The translations under genes were made by a program, and so were the position numbers. Of a stretch of 64,000 bases of DNA, positions 44,363 through 53,456 are shown in pieces. The DNA lies in the NCBI RefSeq assembly GCF_008727715.1, contig NZ_CP044218.1, forward strand, positions 2,931,501-2,995,500, in the 5' to 3' direction. Source of the DNA: Mesorhizobium terrae (GTDB lineage: Bacteria > Pseudomonadota > Alphaproteobacteria > Rhizobiales > Rhizobiaceae). How positions within the stretch are numbered: the stretch's first letter is position 1; the number at the start of each line of letters is the position of its first letter. The notes under the pieces were generated by a model. The model saw only the letters and a list, made by a program, of their open reading frames with translations, had not been told where the DNA came from and searched no databases.

Positions 44363-45466
44363 CTAACCGAAGAACTTGGCGATGATGGCATCGCCCATGG
44401 CAACGGTGCCGATTTCGGTCTTGCCTTCCGACATAATGTCCCTGGTGCGCAGGCCGTCGTCGAGCACCGCGGCGATGGCAGCCTCCAGACGATCGGCCTC
44501 GGCGACCATGTTGAAGGAATAACGCAGGCACATGGCGAAGGAGGCGATCATGGCGATCGGGTTGGCGATGCCCTTGCCGGCAATGTCGGGGGCCGAGCCA
44601 TGCACCGGCTCGTAGAGCGCCTTGCGCTTGGCCGTACGGGCATCGGGTGCACCGAGCGACGCCGAAGGCAGCATGCCGAGCGAGCCGGTCAGCATGGCGG
44701 CAACGTCAGACAGCATGTCGCCGAACAGGTTGTCGGTGACGATGACGTCGAACTGCTTGGGCCAGCGCACCAGCTGCATGCCGCCGGCGTCGGCCAGCAT
44801 GTGGTCGAGCTTGACGTCGGAATACTTGGCCTTGTGCGTGGCGGTGACGACCTCGTTCCACAAGACGCCCGACTTCATGACGTTGCGCTTTTCCATCGAC
44901 GTCACATGGTTCTTGCGGGTGCGGGCAAGCTCGAAGGCGACGCCCGAGATGCGTTCGATCTCGAACGTGTCGTAGACCTGCGTGTCGATGCCGCGCTTCT
45001 GGCCATTGCCGAGGTCGATGATCTGCTTGGGCTCACCGAAATAGACGCCGCCGGTCAGTTCGCGCACGATCAGGATGTCGAGGCCCTCGACCACTTCCTG
45101 CTTGAGCGAGGAGGAGGCGGCGAGCGCGGGATAGCAGATCGCCGGGCGCAGATTGGCGAAGAGTTCCATGTCCTTGCGCAGGCGCAACAGGCCGGCCTCG
45201 GGGCGAACCTCGTAAGGCACGCTATCCCATTTCGGGCCGCCGACGGCGCCGAACAGCACGGCGTCCGCCGCCATCGCCTTTTCCATGTCGGCATCGGAGA
45301 TCGCCGCGCCATGCGCGTCATAGGCCGAACCGCCGACCAGGCCTTCGTCGGTGACGAAACCGGAGCCGAGCTTCTCGTTCATGGCGACGATCAGTTTTTT
45401 CACTTCCGCCATGGCCTCGGGGCCGATGCCGTCGCCGGGGAGGAGGAAGAGATTTTTCGAAGCCAT
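44363..45466 (-). CDS. leuB: 3-Isopropylmalate dehydrogenase
   Basis: 367 residues. Start [23 protein letters not shown], then [28 protein letters not shown], the metal-site stretch [33 protein letters not shown] and the NAD-binding [34 protein letters not shown]. It oxidises and decarboxylates 3-isopropylmalate in leucine biosynthesis. leuD lies 2 kb upstream on the same strand, with three other genes between, a looser arrangement than a leuCDB operon. Confidence 0.96.
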   Translation of the reverse strand: MASKNLFLLPGDGIGPEAMAEVKKLIVAMNEKLGSGFVTDEGLVGGSAYDAHGAAISDADMEKAMAADAVLFGAVGGPKWDSVPYEVRPEAGLLRLRKDMELFANLRPAICYPALAASSSLKQEVVEGLDILIVRELTGGVYFGEPKQIIDLGNGQKRGIDTQVYDTFEIERISGVAFELARTRKNHVTSMEKRNVMKSGVLWNEVVTATHKAKYSDVKLDHMLADAGGMQLVRWPKQFDVIVTDNLFGDMLSDVAAMLTGSLGMLPSASLGAPDARTAKRKALYEPVHGSAPDIAGKGIANPIAMIASFAMCLRYSFNMVAEADRLEAAIAAVLDDGLRTRDIMSEGKTEIGTVAMGDAIIAKFFG

Positions 45467-45577
45467 GGAGACCGTCCTGGAAAAGTGCCGTGAACCGCGG
45501 TCTTGCTAGCGTTGCCGCAGCGTCTGCGCAAGTCCGCGTTTGGCGAGAGCCGTCAGCCCAGGCTTATGGAAACGACC

Positions 45578-45928
45578 TCAGCGGTGTTCCAGGATGTTGA
45601 CCAGCCGCCCGAACGGGTCGCGCACGAAGAAACGGCGCACGCCCCAGGGCTCGTCTATGGGGCCGTATTCGACGGTAAAACCGGCCTGCTTCATACCGGC
45701 CAAAACGGTATCGACATCGTCGACCTCGATGGAAATATCCGGCACCGGCGTGCCGGCGCCGCCCTGTTCGGCAAAGGAGATCTGCACCGTCATGCGCTCG
45801 TTCGAGCCGTAGGTGGCGATCCAGCCATGGTCCATGACCAGATCGAGGCCGAGAACGTCACCGTAGAAGCGCCGGGCCGTGGCGGTGTCGGCCGTGGCGA
45901 TGTTGGCGACGATGCGCTTGACCGTCAC
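45578..45928 (-). CDS. VOC/glyoxalase-family protein
   Basis: 116 residues from GTG 45928, overlapping the RidA stop (GTGA). The vicinal-oxygen-chelate fold is seen in VKRIVANIATADTATARRFYGDVLGLDLVMDHGWIATYG and the repeat ISIEVDDVDTVLAGMKQAGFTVEYGPIDEPWGVRRFFVRDPFGRLVNILEH. A metal-binding His at the usual first position is not obvious, so catalysis or simple binding cannot be told apart. Coupled to RidA, it may handle a reactive metabolite. Confidence 0.85.
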   Translation of the reverse strand: MTVKRIVANIATADTATARRFYGDVLGLDLVMDHGWIATYGSNERMTVQISFAEQGGAGTPVPDISIEVDDVDTVLAGMKQAGFTVEYGPIDEPWGVRRFFVRDPFGRLVNILEHR

Positions 45929-46317
45929 AGGCCGGTGGCGCCGCGGCGCAGCGCGGTGACCTCGACCTCGATCTTCATTTCCGGCTTGTTGAGCAGGCAC
46001 ACGACCATGGTGGCGGCCGGGCGGATGTCGCCGAAATATTCGCCGAGGATGGGGAACACCTTGTCCACGTCGTTCTGGTCGGTGATGTAGTAGTGGGCAC
46101 GCACGACGTCGGCCAGTTCGAAGCCGCCCTGTTTCAGCGCGCCGGAAATGGTCTCGAGACAGTTGCGGGCCTGCGCCTCGACCGTGTCTGGCATGGTCAT
46201 GGTGGTGTAATCGTAGCCGGTGGTGCCGGCGACGAAGCACCAGTCACCCTGGACGACGGCGCGCGAATAGCCCGCGGTCTTTTCGAAGGGCGAACCCGTC
46301 GAAATCAATCTGCGCAT
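45925..46317 (-). CDS. RidA-family enamine/imine deaminase
   Basis: 130 residues. RidA motifs: SPFEKTAGYSRAVVQGDWCFVAGTTGYDY near the start, EAQARNCLETISGALKQGGFELADVVRAHYYITD and AATMVVCLLNKPEMKIEVEVTAL (catalytic-site region, though the usual Arg of RVEVEVIA-type motifs is not visible at the same position). RidA proteins hydrolyse reactive enamines made by PLP enzymes. It is coupled to the VOC gene downstream. Confidence 0.85.
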   Translation of the reverse strand: MRRLISTGSPFEKTAGYSRAVVQGDWCFVAGTTGYDYTTMTMPDTVEAQARNCLETISGALKQGGFELADVVRAHYYITDQNDVDKVFPILGEYFGDIRPAATMVVCLLNKPEMKIEVEVTALRRGATGL

Positions 46318-46354
46318 TGAACTGCTCCTGATCCATCGACCCCTGACAGGGTGA

Positions 46355-47272
46355 TTACTGCGGCTGTTCGAACGCCTTCTTGAGGGCGTCCTTCATCTCA
46401 TTGGGCCATTCCGTCAGCGGCGGCCAGGCGTTCGGTTCCGGCTTGTCGGACTGCTGGGCGAAATAGAGCGCCTTGTTGTTGGCGTCGACCGCCATGAAGC
46501 CGTCGCTGCCGCCGCACGCATGCGGCACGCAGCCGGTGGCGTAGAAGGCGCCGGACGGCGTCTTTTCCGTGCCGCCACCGACCAGCAGGCTGGTCGCGAC
46601 GTCGCTCATCTTATCGCCGAGCAGTTTCTCGGCGGCCTTGTAGACGGCCTCATTGTGGAAGGCGTCGATGATGTTCTGGTATTTTGAGGCATCGATGTCG
46701 CCCCAGCCGGTGTTCGGCTGCGGCGTGTAGCTCAGCCGACCGGCGATCAGCAGTCCATCCTGCGGTGTCCACTTCAGCGCATCGCCGGAATCGCCGGGAA
46801 GCAGGTAGGGGACGAAATAGAGCGCATCGTCGGCGACGGAGGTCGGTGGCGCGCCGCAGTCGTTCTGGTCGACGGTGACCGATTGCAGCGTGCCGCCCTC
46901 CGGTTTCCAGGCAATCACCGTGTCGGGCCCGCACTGGTTGCCGCCCGGTCCGGCTGCGAAGAGGGCGACATTGATGCCGCCCACCTTCACGATCTTGTCG
47001 AAGAAGACGTCGTAGTTGCGCGCGACTTCCTTGCCGTCGAAGGCCAGGATCTTGTCGGAATCGGGAGTTTCGGTGACGGTGAAGCTGCCGCCCTCGAAGG
47101 GGATAGGCGCCTGTTTGTCGCCGGCATCAGGCGCTGCATTGTCCGCCGGTGCCGGATTGGCTGTCGCGGCGGGAGCCTCCGTCGTCGCCGGCGCCTGCTG
47201 CGCCATCGCCATCCCGCAAAGACTGGCCGAGACAAGAGCGGCGGCCGACAATCGCGTTAGCAATCCCATCAC
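46355..47272 (-). CDS. Exported protein of unknown function
   Basis: 305 residues. Signal peptide (LLTRLSAAALVSASLCGMAMAQQ) followed by an Ala/Pro-rich linker (about residues 25-55) and a folded domain. The domain has several Cys (NQCGPDTV, QNDCGAPPT, CVPHACGG) that may form disulfides, and the segments VFFDKIVKVGGINVALFAAGPGG and NKALYFAQQSDKP. I recognise no named family. It is located in the periplasm or outside the cell by its signal peptide. Upstream lies a nine-pair inverted repeat (47315-47341). Confidence 0.8.
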   Translation of the reverse strand: MMGLLTRLSAAALVSASLCGMAMAQQAPATTEAPAATANPAPADNAAPDAGDKQAPIPFEGGSFTVTETPDSDKILAFDGKEVARNYDVFFDKIVKVGGINVALFAAGPGGNQCGPDTVIAWKPEGGTLQSVTVDQNDCGAPPTSVADDALYFVPYLLPGDSGDALKWTPQDGLLIAGRLSYTPQPNTGWGDIDASKYQNIIDAFHNEAVYKAAEKLLGDKMSDVATSLLVGGGTEKTPSGAFYATGCVPHACGGSDGFMAVDANNKALYFAQQSDKPEPNAWPPLTEWPNEMKDALKKAFEQPQ

Positions 47273-47314
47273 GGCATCTCCCGTTGAACGGCAACGGAAC
47301 GCTCCGCTGCCACG

Positions 47315-47341
47315 GATCAGACCAAATCACGGGGTCTGATC
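47315..47341. repeat. Inverted repeat between leuD and the exported-protein gene
   Basis: GATCAGACC (47315-47323) pairs with GGTCTGATC (47333-47341) around a nine-base loop. It could terminate leuD transcription on the minus strand or be a regulator site 43 bases ahead of the exported-protein start. No T-run follows. Confidence 0.4.
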
Positions 47342-47430
47342 TCAGTCCGTCTCGGCGGCCGGGCTAGGGGCCTGGCCGCCGGCAAGGAAAAGCGCCGACA
47401 GAAAACTGCCGGAAGGCGACGAACGCCGGT

Positions 47431-48036
47431 TCAGGCCCAGGGGCGCTCGGCGGCGTTGCGCTGCTCGAAGCTGGCGATGGCGCCGGCCTTTTCCATGGTC
47501 AGGCCGATGTCGTCGAGACCGTTGAGCAGGCAGTGGCGCTTGAAATCGTCGAGGTCGAAGGTGACGACGCCGCCATCCGGGCCACGGATTTCCTTGGCTT
47601 CGAGGTCGACCGAGAGGGTGGCGTTGGCGCCGCGTTCGGCGTCGTCCATCAATTTGTCGAGATCTTCCTGGCTGACCGTGATCGGCAGAATGCCGTTCTT
47701 GAAGCAGTTGTTGTAGAAGATGTCGGCGAACGAGGTCGAGATCACGCAGCGGATGCCGAAGTCGAGCAACGCCCAAGGCGCATGCTCGCGCGAGGAGCCG
47801 CAACCGAAATTGTCGCCGGCGACCAGGATCTGCGCCTTGCGGTAGGCCGGCTTGTTGAGCACGAAATCGGGGTTTTCCGAGCCGTCCTCGTTGAAGCGCA
47901 TTTCGGCGAAAAGTCCCTTGGCCAGGCCCGTGCGCTTGATCGTCTTGAGATAATCCTTGGGGATAATCATGTCGGTGTCGACATTGACGATCGGCAGGGG
48001 CGCCGCAACGCCGGTGAGCTTGGTGAACTTGTCCAT
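47431..48036 (-). CDS. leuD: 3-Isopropylmalate dehydratase small subunit
   Basis: 201 residues from ATG 48036, the normal LeuD length; the longer open frame upstream is non-conserved. [33 protein letters not shown] opens the protein, and the hallmark [27 protein letters not shown] follows, then [17 protein letters not shown]. With LeuC (not in the window) it isomerises 2- to 3-isopropylmalate. Divergent from the ATP-grasp gene. Confidence 0.96.
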   Translation of the reverse strand: MDKFTKLTGVAAPLPIVNVDTDMIIPKDYLKTIKRTGLAKGLFAEMRFNEDGSENPDFVLNKPAYRKAQILVAGDNFGCGSSREHAPWALLDFGIRCVISTSFADIFYNNCFKNGILPITVSQEDLDKLMDDAERGANATLSVDLEAKEIRGPDGGVVTFDLDDFKRHCLLNGLDDIGLTMEKAGAIASFEQRNAAERPWA

Positions 48037-48216
48037 GGCTTTTTGCCCGTCTTGGGAGTTTGCTGGTCTCGCTTTACACAAGGAGCCGGACAAATGAAAG
48101 GCAGCTGTCATCCCGACGTTTAGGCCCAGCCCATCATCAATGAGCCGGAGCACATATAAAGACCCTTTGGCCAACAAGGCTTGACCTCAAGCGGCAACCG
48201 ACGTTCTAGATCGATC

Positions 48217-50628
48217 ATGGCGAGCGGGAATCAGCAGCGAACCGGGGCGGCAGGCCAAGCAGACAGCCTGCTTGAGCACTATCGGCCGATCGACGGCGTT
48301 GTCGACGAGATGGTGGATGCCGCCGGCAATCCGCGACCGTTGTGGAAGCCGTTCATCGCTTCGCTGGAGGCGCTCGGTCCCGAAAAGCTCGTCAAGCGCT
48401 TTGCCAGGGCTGACCAATATCTGCGCGATGCCGGCGTCTATTATCGCGTCTATGACAAGGCCGGCGCCAACGAGCGCGAATGGCCGCTGGCGCATGTGCC
48501 GCTGCTGATCGAGGAGAAGGAGTGGTCGGCAATCAGCGCCGGCCTGATCCAGCGCGCCGACCTTTTCGAAAAGATCGCCGCCGACATCTACGGACCGAAC
48601 AGGCTGGTGGAGGGCGGCCTGCTGCCGCCCGGCCTGATCGCCAGCAGTCCGGAATATCTGCGGCCGCTGGCAGGAACCGTGCCTGCCGGCGGGCACTACC
48701 TGCATTTCTGCGCCTTCGAACTCGGCCGCGGGCCGGACGGGCGCTGGTGGGTGCTGGGCGACCGCATGCAGGCGCCGTCGGGGGCCGGCTTCGCGCTGGA
48801 GAACCGGGTCGCCACGACGCGCGCGCTGTCGGAACTCTATGGCGAACTGCATGTGCACCGGCTGGCCGGTTTCTTCCGGCGTTTCCGCGATGCGCTCAAC
48901 ACCACGGCGGCAGCCTCGCGCGGGCGCGTCGCGATCCTGACGCCGGGACCGCTCAACGAGACCTATTACGAACATGCCTATATCGCCCGCTATCTCGGCA
49001 TCATGCTTTTGGAAGGCGAGGACCTGACCGTCTCGAACGGCCGGTTGATGGTGCGCACGGTGGCGGGGCTGGTGCCGATCTCCGTGCTGTGGCGGCGCAT
49101 GGACGCGGCTTTCGCCGACCCGCTCGAATTGCGGCCGGATTCGCAAATCGGCACGCCGGGGCTGGTCGAAGCCGTGCGGCAAGGCGCGGTGACCGCGGTC
49201 AACGGGCTTGGCACGGGGCTTCTGGAAACGCGTGCGCTGTTGGCCTTCCTGCCGCAGATCCACAAGGAGCTTGGCGGGGAAGAATTGCTCTTGCCGAGCG
49301 TCGCGACCTGGTGGTGCGGACAGGGAGCGGAGCGCGCGCATGTGCTGGCCAATCTCGACAGGATGGTGATCGGACCGGCGCTGTCGACCCGGCTGGCCTT
49401 CGAGGATGACGGGGCCAGCGTGCTGGGCGCGGCGCTGTCGGAAGAGGAGCGGGCCGCGCTCGCCATGCGGATCGAGGTCGAGGGCGGCGATTTCGTCGGC
49501 CAGGAGGCGGTGACGCTTTCGACCACGCCGGTCTATGTCGACGGGCGGCTGGAACCGCGCCCGGCCAGCCTTCGCGTCTACCTGGCCCGCACCCCGAACG
49601 GCTGGACGGTCATGCCGGGCGGTTTCGCGCGTGTCGGTTTCTCGCTCGACCCGACCGCGATCGCCATGCAGCGCGGCGGCCAGGCGGCGGACGTCTGGGT
49701 GGTGAGCGACAAGCCGGTGGAGCGCGAGACATTGTTCCCGCGCGAAAGCGAAGGCTTCGATCGCACCGTGCCCGGCAGCCTGCCCAGCAGGGCGGCGGAA
49801 AACCTGACATGGCTCGGCCGCTACATCGAGCGGGCCGAGGACACCGCCCGCATCCTGCGCGCCTATCACGTGCGCCTGGCCGAGACTTCCGATCCCGCCA
49901 TGCCGCTGCTTGCCGAACTGCGCGGCTATCTCGACCCGATCGGCATCGATGTCGCCGATCCGGTACCGCAAGGCCTGCTCGATATGCTGGACAGTGCCGT
50001 CTACAGCGCCGGCCAGATCCGCGACCGCTTTTCGCCCGATGGCTGGCTGGCGCTGAAGGACCTGTCCAAGACGCTGCATCTGTTCGAGACCACCGTTTCG
50101 CGCGGCGACGACGCGACACGCGCCATGACGGTGATCCTGCGCAAGCTGGCCGGCTTTTCCGGCCTGCTGCACGAAAACATGTACCGTTTCACCGGTTGGC
50201 GCTTCCTGGAAATCGGGCGGCGGCTGGAGCGCGGCATCCAGATGGCGCGCATGCTGACCAGGCTGACACGCGCCGACGCGCCGGAAGGCGCGCTCGACAT
50301 GATGCTTGAGATCGGCGACAGCGTCATGACCCATCGCCGCCAATATCCGGTCCAGGCCGGTCGGCGCACGGTCATCGATCTGCTTGCGCTCGATCCGCTC
50401 AATCCGCGCTCGATCTTCTTCCAGGTGGAACGGCTAAAGGAAGAAATCGGGCTGCTGCCGACCGAGGGCAGCGGTGGCCATATGTCGCCGGCGGCCAAGG
50501 AGGTGCTCAGGCTCAACACGGCGCTCGCCATCAAGGAGCCGTCCGACATGACGACCCAGGCGCTCGGCGAACTGGCGGAGGAAATCGGCGGCCTCTATAA
50601 CAGCCTCGCCAAGGCCTATTTCGGCTGA
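48217..50628 (+). CDS. Circularly permuted ATP-grasp / alpha-E fusion protein
   Basis: 803 residues from ATG 48217. The first part (about residues 50-460) is a circularly permuted type 2 ATP-grasp enzyme: RADLFEKIAADIYGPNRLVEGGLLPPGLIASSPEYLRP, WWVLGDRMQAPSGAGFALENRVATTRALSELY and VAILTPGPLNETYYEHAYIARYLGIMLLEGEDL. The second part (about 490-800) is the helical alpha-E (DUF403) domain: AENLTWLGRYIERAEDTARILRAY and SIFFQVERLKEEIGLLP. These are often separate genes. They recur with a transglutaminase-like gene, as here, and are thought to make and process a peptide-like product whose identity is unknown. Confidence 0.9.
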   Translation: MASGNQQRTGAAGQADSLLEHYRPIDGVVDEMVDAAGNPRPLWKPFIASLEALGPEKLVKRFARADQYLRDAGVYYRVYDKAGANEREWPLAHVPLLIEEKEWSAISAGLIQRADLFEKIAADIYGPNRLVEGGLLPPGLIASSPEYLRPLAGTVPAGGHYLHFCAFELGRGPDGRWWVLGDRMQAPSGAGFALENRVATTRALSELYGELHVHRLAGFFRRFRDALNTTAAASRGRVAILTPGPLNETYYEHAYIARYLGIMLLEGEDLTVSNGRLMVRTVAGLVPISVLWRRMDAAFADPLELRPDSQIGTPGLVEAVRQGAVTAVNGLGTGLLETRALLAFLPQIHKELGGEELLLPSVATWWCGQGAERAHVLANLDRMVIGPALSTRLAFEDDGASVLGAALSEEERAALAMRIEVEGGDFVGQEAVTLSTTPVYVDGRLEPRPASLRVYLARTPNGWTVMPGGFARVGFSLDPTAIAMQRGGQAADVWVVSDKPVERETLFPRESEGFDRTVPGSLPSRAAENLTWLGRYIERAEDTARILRAYHVRLAETSDPAMPLLAELRGYLDPIGIDVADPVPQGLLDMLDSAVYSAGQIRDRFSPDGWLALKDLSKTLHLFETTVSRGDDATRAMTVILRKLAGFSGLLHENMYRFTGWRFLEIGRRLERGIQMARMLTRLTRADAPEGALDMMLEIGDSVMTHRRQYPVQAGRRTVIDLLALDPLNPRSIFFQVERLKEEIGLLPTEGSGGHMSPAAKEVLRLNTALAIKEPSDMTTQALGELAEEIGGLYNSLAKAYFG

Positions 50629-50633
50629 CTCCG

Positions 50634-51518
50634 GTGCTCTACGACATCCGCCTCAATCTGCACTACGACTACGAGGCCGCCGCCGGCGGCGGCCGGCATC
50701 TGGTGCGGGTGCTTCCGGCTAACCTTACCGGCACCCAGCGCATCGTGGCGGCGTCGTTGTCGTTTTCGCCCAAACCTGGCGAGCGGTCGGATTTCCACGA
50801 TTTCTTCGGCTCCAACGTCACCGCCATCGCCTTCCGCGAAGCGCACAGGACACTCGACGTGCATATGAGCGCGCGTGTCTCGGTGACACGGCCCGAGCCC
50901 GGCCTGGATGTTTCGCCCAATGTCGACCAGCTCGCGCTGGAGATCGGATCGGTGCGCTCGCTGGGACCGGACGCGCCGCACCATTTCCTGACCGGGACCG
51001 ACTATGCCGGCCTCGATGCCGCGATCACCGCCTATGCACGCGTGAGCGCGAGCGGCTCGGCGATCGCCACCGCTACCGAGCTTTGCAACCGCATCCGGCG
51101 GGATTTCACCTATGACGGCACGGCGACCGACGTAGAGACGCGCGCCTCCGACGCTTTCGCGCTGAAACGCGGCGTCTGCCAGGACTTTTCGCATGTCATG
51201 ATTGCCGGCCTGCGAGGGCTGGGCATCCCGGCCGGCTATGTCAGCGGCTTCCTGCGCACCATTCCGCCGCCCGGCAAGGAGCGGCTGGAGGGGGCGGACG
51301 CCATGCATGCCTGGGTCAGGGTCTGGTGCGGGCGGGAAGCCGGCTGGCAGGAGTTCGATCCGACCAATGGCATGCGCGCCTCCAACGACCATATCACCGT
51401 TGGTTACGGTCGCGATTACGGCGATGTCGCGCCGATCGTCGGCGTGCTGAAAACGACCGGCGGCCAGGCCGGCGTGCAGGCCGTGGATGTCATCCCCGTG
51501 ACGCGCGGCAAGGCCTGA
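50634..51518 (+). CDS. Transglutaminase-like cysteine peptidase family protein
   Basis: 294 residues from GTG 50634, five bases after the ATP-grasp stop. An N-terminal beta-sandwich (YDIRLNLHYDYEAAAGGGRHLVRVLPANL) is followed by the transglutaminase core with Cys (ALKRGVCQDFSHVMIAGLRGLGIPAGYVSGFL), His (GADAMHAWVRVWC) and Asp (EFDPTNG), a full catalytic triad. No signal peptide. Its constant partnership with ATP-grasp/alpha-E proteins suggests it hydrolyses or ligates the peptide they produce. Confidence 0.92.
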   Translation: MLYDIRLNLHYDYEAAAGGGRHLVRVLPANLTGTQRIVAASLSFSPKPGERSDFHDFFGSNVTAIAFREAHRTLDVHMSARVSVTRPEPGLDVSPNVDQLALEIGSVRSLGPDAPHHFLTGTDYAGLDAAITAYARVSASGSAIATATELCNRIRRDFTYDGTATDVETRASDAFALKRGVCQDFSHVMIAGLRGLGIPAGYVSGFLRTIPPPGKERLEGADAMHAWVRVWCGREAGWQEFDPTNGMRASNDHITVGYGRDYGDVAPIVGVLKTTGGQAGVQAVDVIPVTRGKA

Positions 51519-51569
51519 GCGGACGCCGCCCGCGGCGCCGCCGAAATTTCAGATTTTTTGTCGACGCAA

Positions 51570-51596
51570 TGTCGGGAAATACCTAACTCTTACGTC
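51570..51596 (+). promoter_or_regulatory. ECF42-type promoter candidate
   Basis: TGTCGG at 51570-51575 and CGTC at 51593-51596 are 17 bases apart, with the start codon 24 bases beyond. This fits the TGTCGA / CGWC pattern known for ECF42 sigma factors, and the sigma factor itself is encoded in this operon. A second TGTCGA lies at 51559-51564. Autoregulation is inferred. Confidence 0.5.
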
Positions 51597-51619
51597 CTTA
51601 GACACAGAAAGGGTTTGCA

Positions 51620-51994
51620 ATGCTCTACGCCGTCCTCTGCTATGCCTCCGAAGACGTCGTCGGTACCTGGACCAAGGAGCAGGACGACGAGATCATGGTC
51701 AAGCTGTCGAAGGTGCAGGAGAAGTACGTCAAGGCCGGGAAACTCGGCCCTGTGGCGCGCCTCCTGCCGACGACCGCCGCCACAACGCTGCGCAAGGTCA
51801 AGGGCGAGCCGCTGGTCATCGACGGGCCGTTTGCCGAGACCAAGGAGCAGTTCCTCGGCTTCTATACGATCGATTGCGACAATCTCGACGAGGCGCTGGA
51901 CTTCGCGCGGGAGCTTTCGGACGTCAATCCCAGCGGCGGATCCTACGAGATCCGGCCGATTTCCATGTTCGACAGAGTAAGGGTTCCCGTATGA
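51620..51994 (+). CDS. DGPF (YCII-related) domain protein
   Basis: 124 residues. MLYAVLCYASEDVVGTWTKEQDDEIMVKLSKVQEKYVKAGKLGPVARLLP, then the name-giving VIDGPFAETKEQFLGFYTIDCDNLDEALDFARELSD. The DGPF family is small, cytoplasmic and of unknown chemistry, and is regularly encoded next to ECF42 sigma factors, as seen here with an ATGA overlap. It may be a target or a modulator of the sigma factor. AAAGGG precedes the start by six bases. Confidence 0.9.
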   Translation: MLYAVLCYASEDVVGTWTKEQDDEIMVKLSKVQEKYVKAGKLGPVARLLPTTAATTLRKVKGEPLVIDGPFAETKEQFLGFYTIDCDNLDEALDFARELSDVNPSGGSYEIRPISMFDRVRVPV

Positions 51995-53262
51995 GCGATC
52001 TCGCCTGGATCAGCAACACCATCAGCGCCGCGCGCCCGCAGGCGATGGGGGCGTTGCTGCGCTACTTCCGCGATCTCGATACGGCGGAGGAAGCATTCCA
52101 GGACGCATGCCTGCGCGCCTTGAAGAGTTGGCCGCAGAACGGACCACCGCGCGATCCCGCCGCCTGGCTGATCTTCGTCGGCCGCAACAGCGGCATCGAC
52201 GCGGTGCGCAAGCGAAGCAAGCAGACGGCGATGCCGGACGAGGACCAGGTTTCCGATCTGGAGGATGCGGAAGCCGACATCGCTGAGCGGCTGGACGGCG
52301 CGCATTACCGGGACGACATCCTGAGGCTGTTGTTCATCTGCTGCCACCCGGACCTGCCGTCCACCCAGCAGATCGCGGTGGCCTTGCGCATCGTTTCCGG
52401 CCTTTCGGTGAAACAGATAGCGCGTGCGTTCCTGGTCGGTGAAAGCGCCATGGAACAGCGCATCACCCGCGCCAAGGCGCGCATCGCGGATGCCGGCGTG
52501 CCGTTCGAGGCGCCGGGCGCGGTGGAGCGGGCCGAGCGGTTGGCCGCCGTCATGGCGATGGTCTATCTCGTCTTCAACGAAGGTTACTCCACCAACAGCA
52601 GCGAAGCGCCGGCGCGCGAGCCTCTATGCGAGGAAGCGATCCGGCTTGCCCGCTTGCTGCTGCGGCTGTTCCAGACCGAGGCGGAAGTGATGGGCCTGAC
52701 GGCGCTGATGCTGCTGCAGCATGCGCGGGCGCCGGCGCGTTTCGACGCCAATGGCGAAATCGTGCTTCTGGAGGACCAGGACCGCACGCAGTGGAACCGC
52801 AAGATGATCGAGGAAGGTTTGGCTCTCGTCGACAAGGCGCTGCGCCACCGCAAGCCCGGCCCCTATCAGGTGCAGGCCGCGATCGCCGCGTTGCATGCCC
52901 GCGCGGCCAAGGCAGCGGAGACGGACTGGCAGGAAATCGACCTGCTCTACGGCCTGCTCGAGCGCATGCAGCCGTCGCCGGTGGTAACGCTGAACCGCGC
53001 TGTCGCCGTCTCCAAGGTGCGCGGGCCGGAGGAAGCGCTGGCCATGATCGAACCGCTTGCCGAGCGGCTTTCCGGCTATTTCCATTTCTTCGGGCTGAAG
53101 GGCGGGCTGTTGATGCAGCTTGGCCGCAACGAGGAGGCGCGTGTCGCCTTCGACAGGGCGATCGCGCTGGCCAATACGGCGGCGGAAGCGGCCCACATCC
53201 GCATGCATCTCGATCGATTGAAGGCGGAAGCCGCGCAAGGCAAGGCTGAAAAGGCCAGCTAG
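51991..53262 (+). CDS. ECF42-type RNA polymerase sigma factor
   Basis: 423 residues from the ATG overlapping the DGPF stop; the open frame further upstream is antisense-like filler. Region 2 (LLRYFRDLDTAEEAFQDACLRALKSWPQNGPPRDPAAWLIFVGRNSGIDAVRKR) and region 4 (ALRIVSGLSVKQIARAFLVGESAMEQRITRAKARI) occupy the first 180 residues. The remaining 240 form a helical, TPR-like extension (VVTLNRAVAVSKVRGPEEALAMIEPL), the mark of group ECF42. No anti-sigma factor is present, as usual in this group, where the C-terminal extension takes part in activity. Confidence 0.9.
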   Translation: MSDLAWISNTISAARPQAMGALLRYFRDLDTAEEAFQDACLRALKSWPQNGPPRDPAAWLIFVGRNSGIDAVRKRSKQTAMPDEDQVSDLEDAEADIAERLDGAHYRDDILRLLFICCHPDLPSTQQIAVALRIVSGLSVKQIARAFLVGESAMEQRITRAKARIADAGVPFEAPGAVERAERLAAVMAMVYLVFNEGYSTNSSEAPAREPLCEEAIRLARLLLRLFQTEAEVMGLTALMLLQHARAPARFDANGEIVLLEDQDRTQWNRKMIEEGLALVDKALRHRKPGPYQVQAAIAALHARAAKAAETDWQEIDLLYGLLERMQPSPVVTLNRAVAVSKVRGPEEALAMIEPLAERLSGYFHFFGLKGGLLMQLGRNEEARVAFDRAIALANTAAEAAHIRMHLDRLKAEAAQGKAEKAS

Positions 53263-53271
53263 GTCGAAGGC

Positions 53272-53296
53272 ACGATCATTCGTTCGGATCGTTTTT
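53272..53296 (+). terminator. Terminator of the DGPF/sigma operon
   Basis: ACGATC (53272-53277) pairs with GATCGT (53287-53292) around a nine-base loop and runs into TTTT, ten bases after the sigma factor stop. Short stem but correct form. Confidence 0.55.
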
Positions 53297-53456
53297 CACT
53301 GGATCAATCGTCACTGCCACAGGCTTGGACCATGCCGGGGTGGCGGTTTGCCCCTGAAACGGGTAATGCCACGCCAAAGACCCGCGCAGGAGGAGCCGCG
53401 GGGTGGCGGATGGCTGCTGCTGTCGCCATATCAGCACAAATTCGAAAGGGATGACG

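Noticed and set aside
48187..50343. A 718-codon open frame antisense to the ATP-grasp gene
   Set aside because: The protein is Arg/His/Gln-rich without family motifs, as expected for the complement of a GC-rich gene; the plus-strand protein is clearly conserved.
51874..51990. Longer N-terminus for the ECF sigma factor
   Set aside because: The extra 39 codons run through the DGPF gene in another frame; the ATG in the ATGA overlap matches the normal sigma start.
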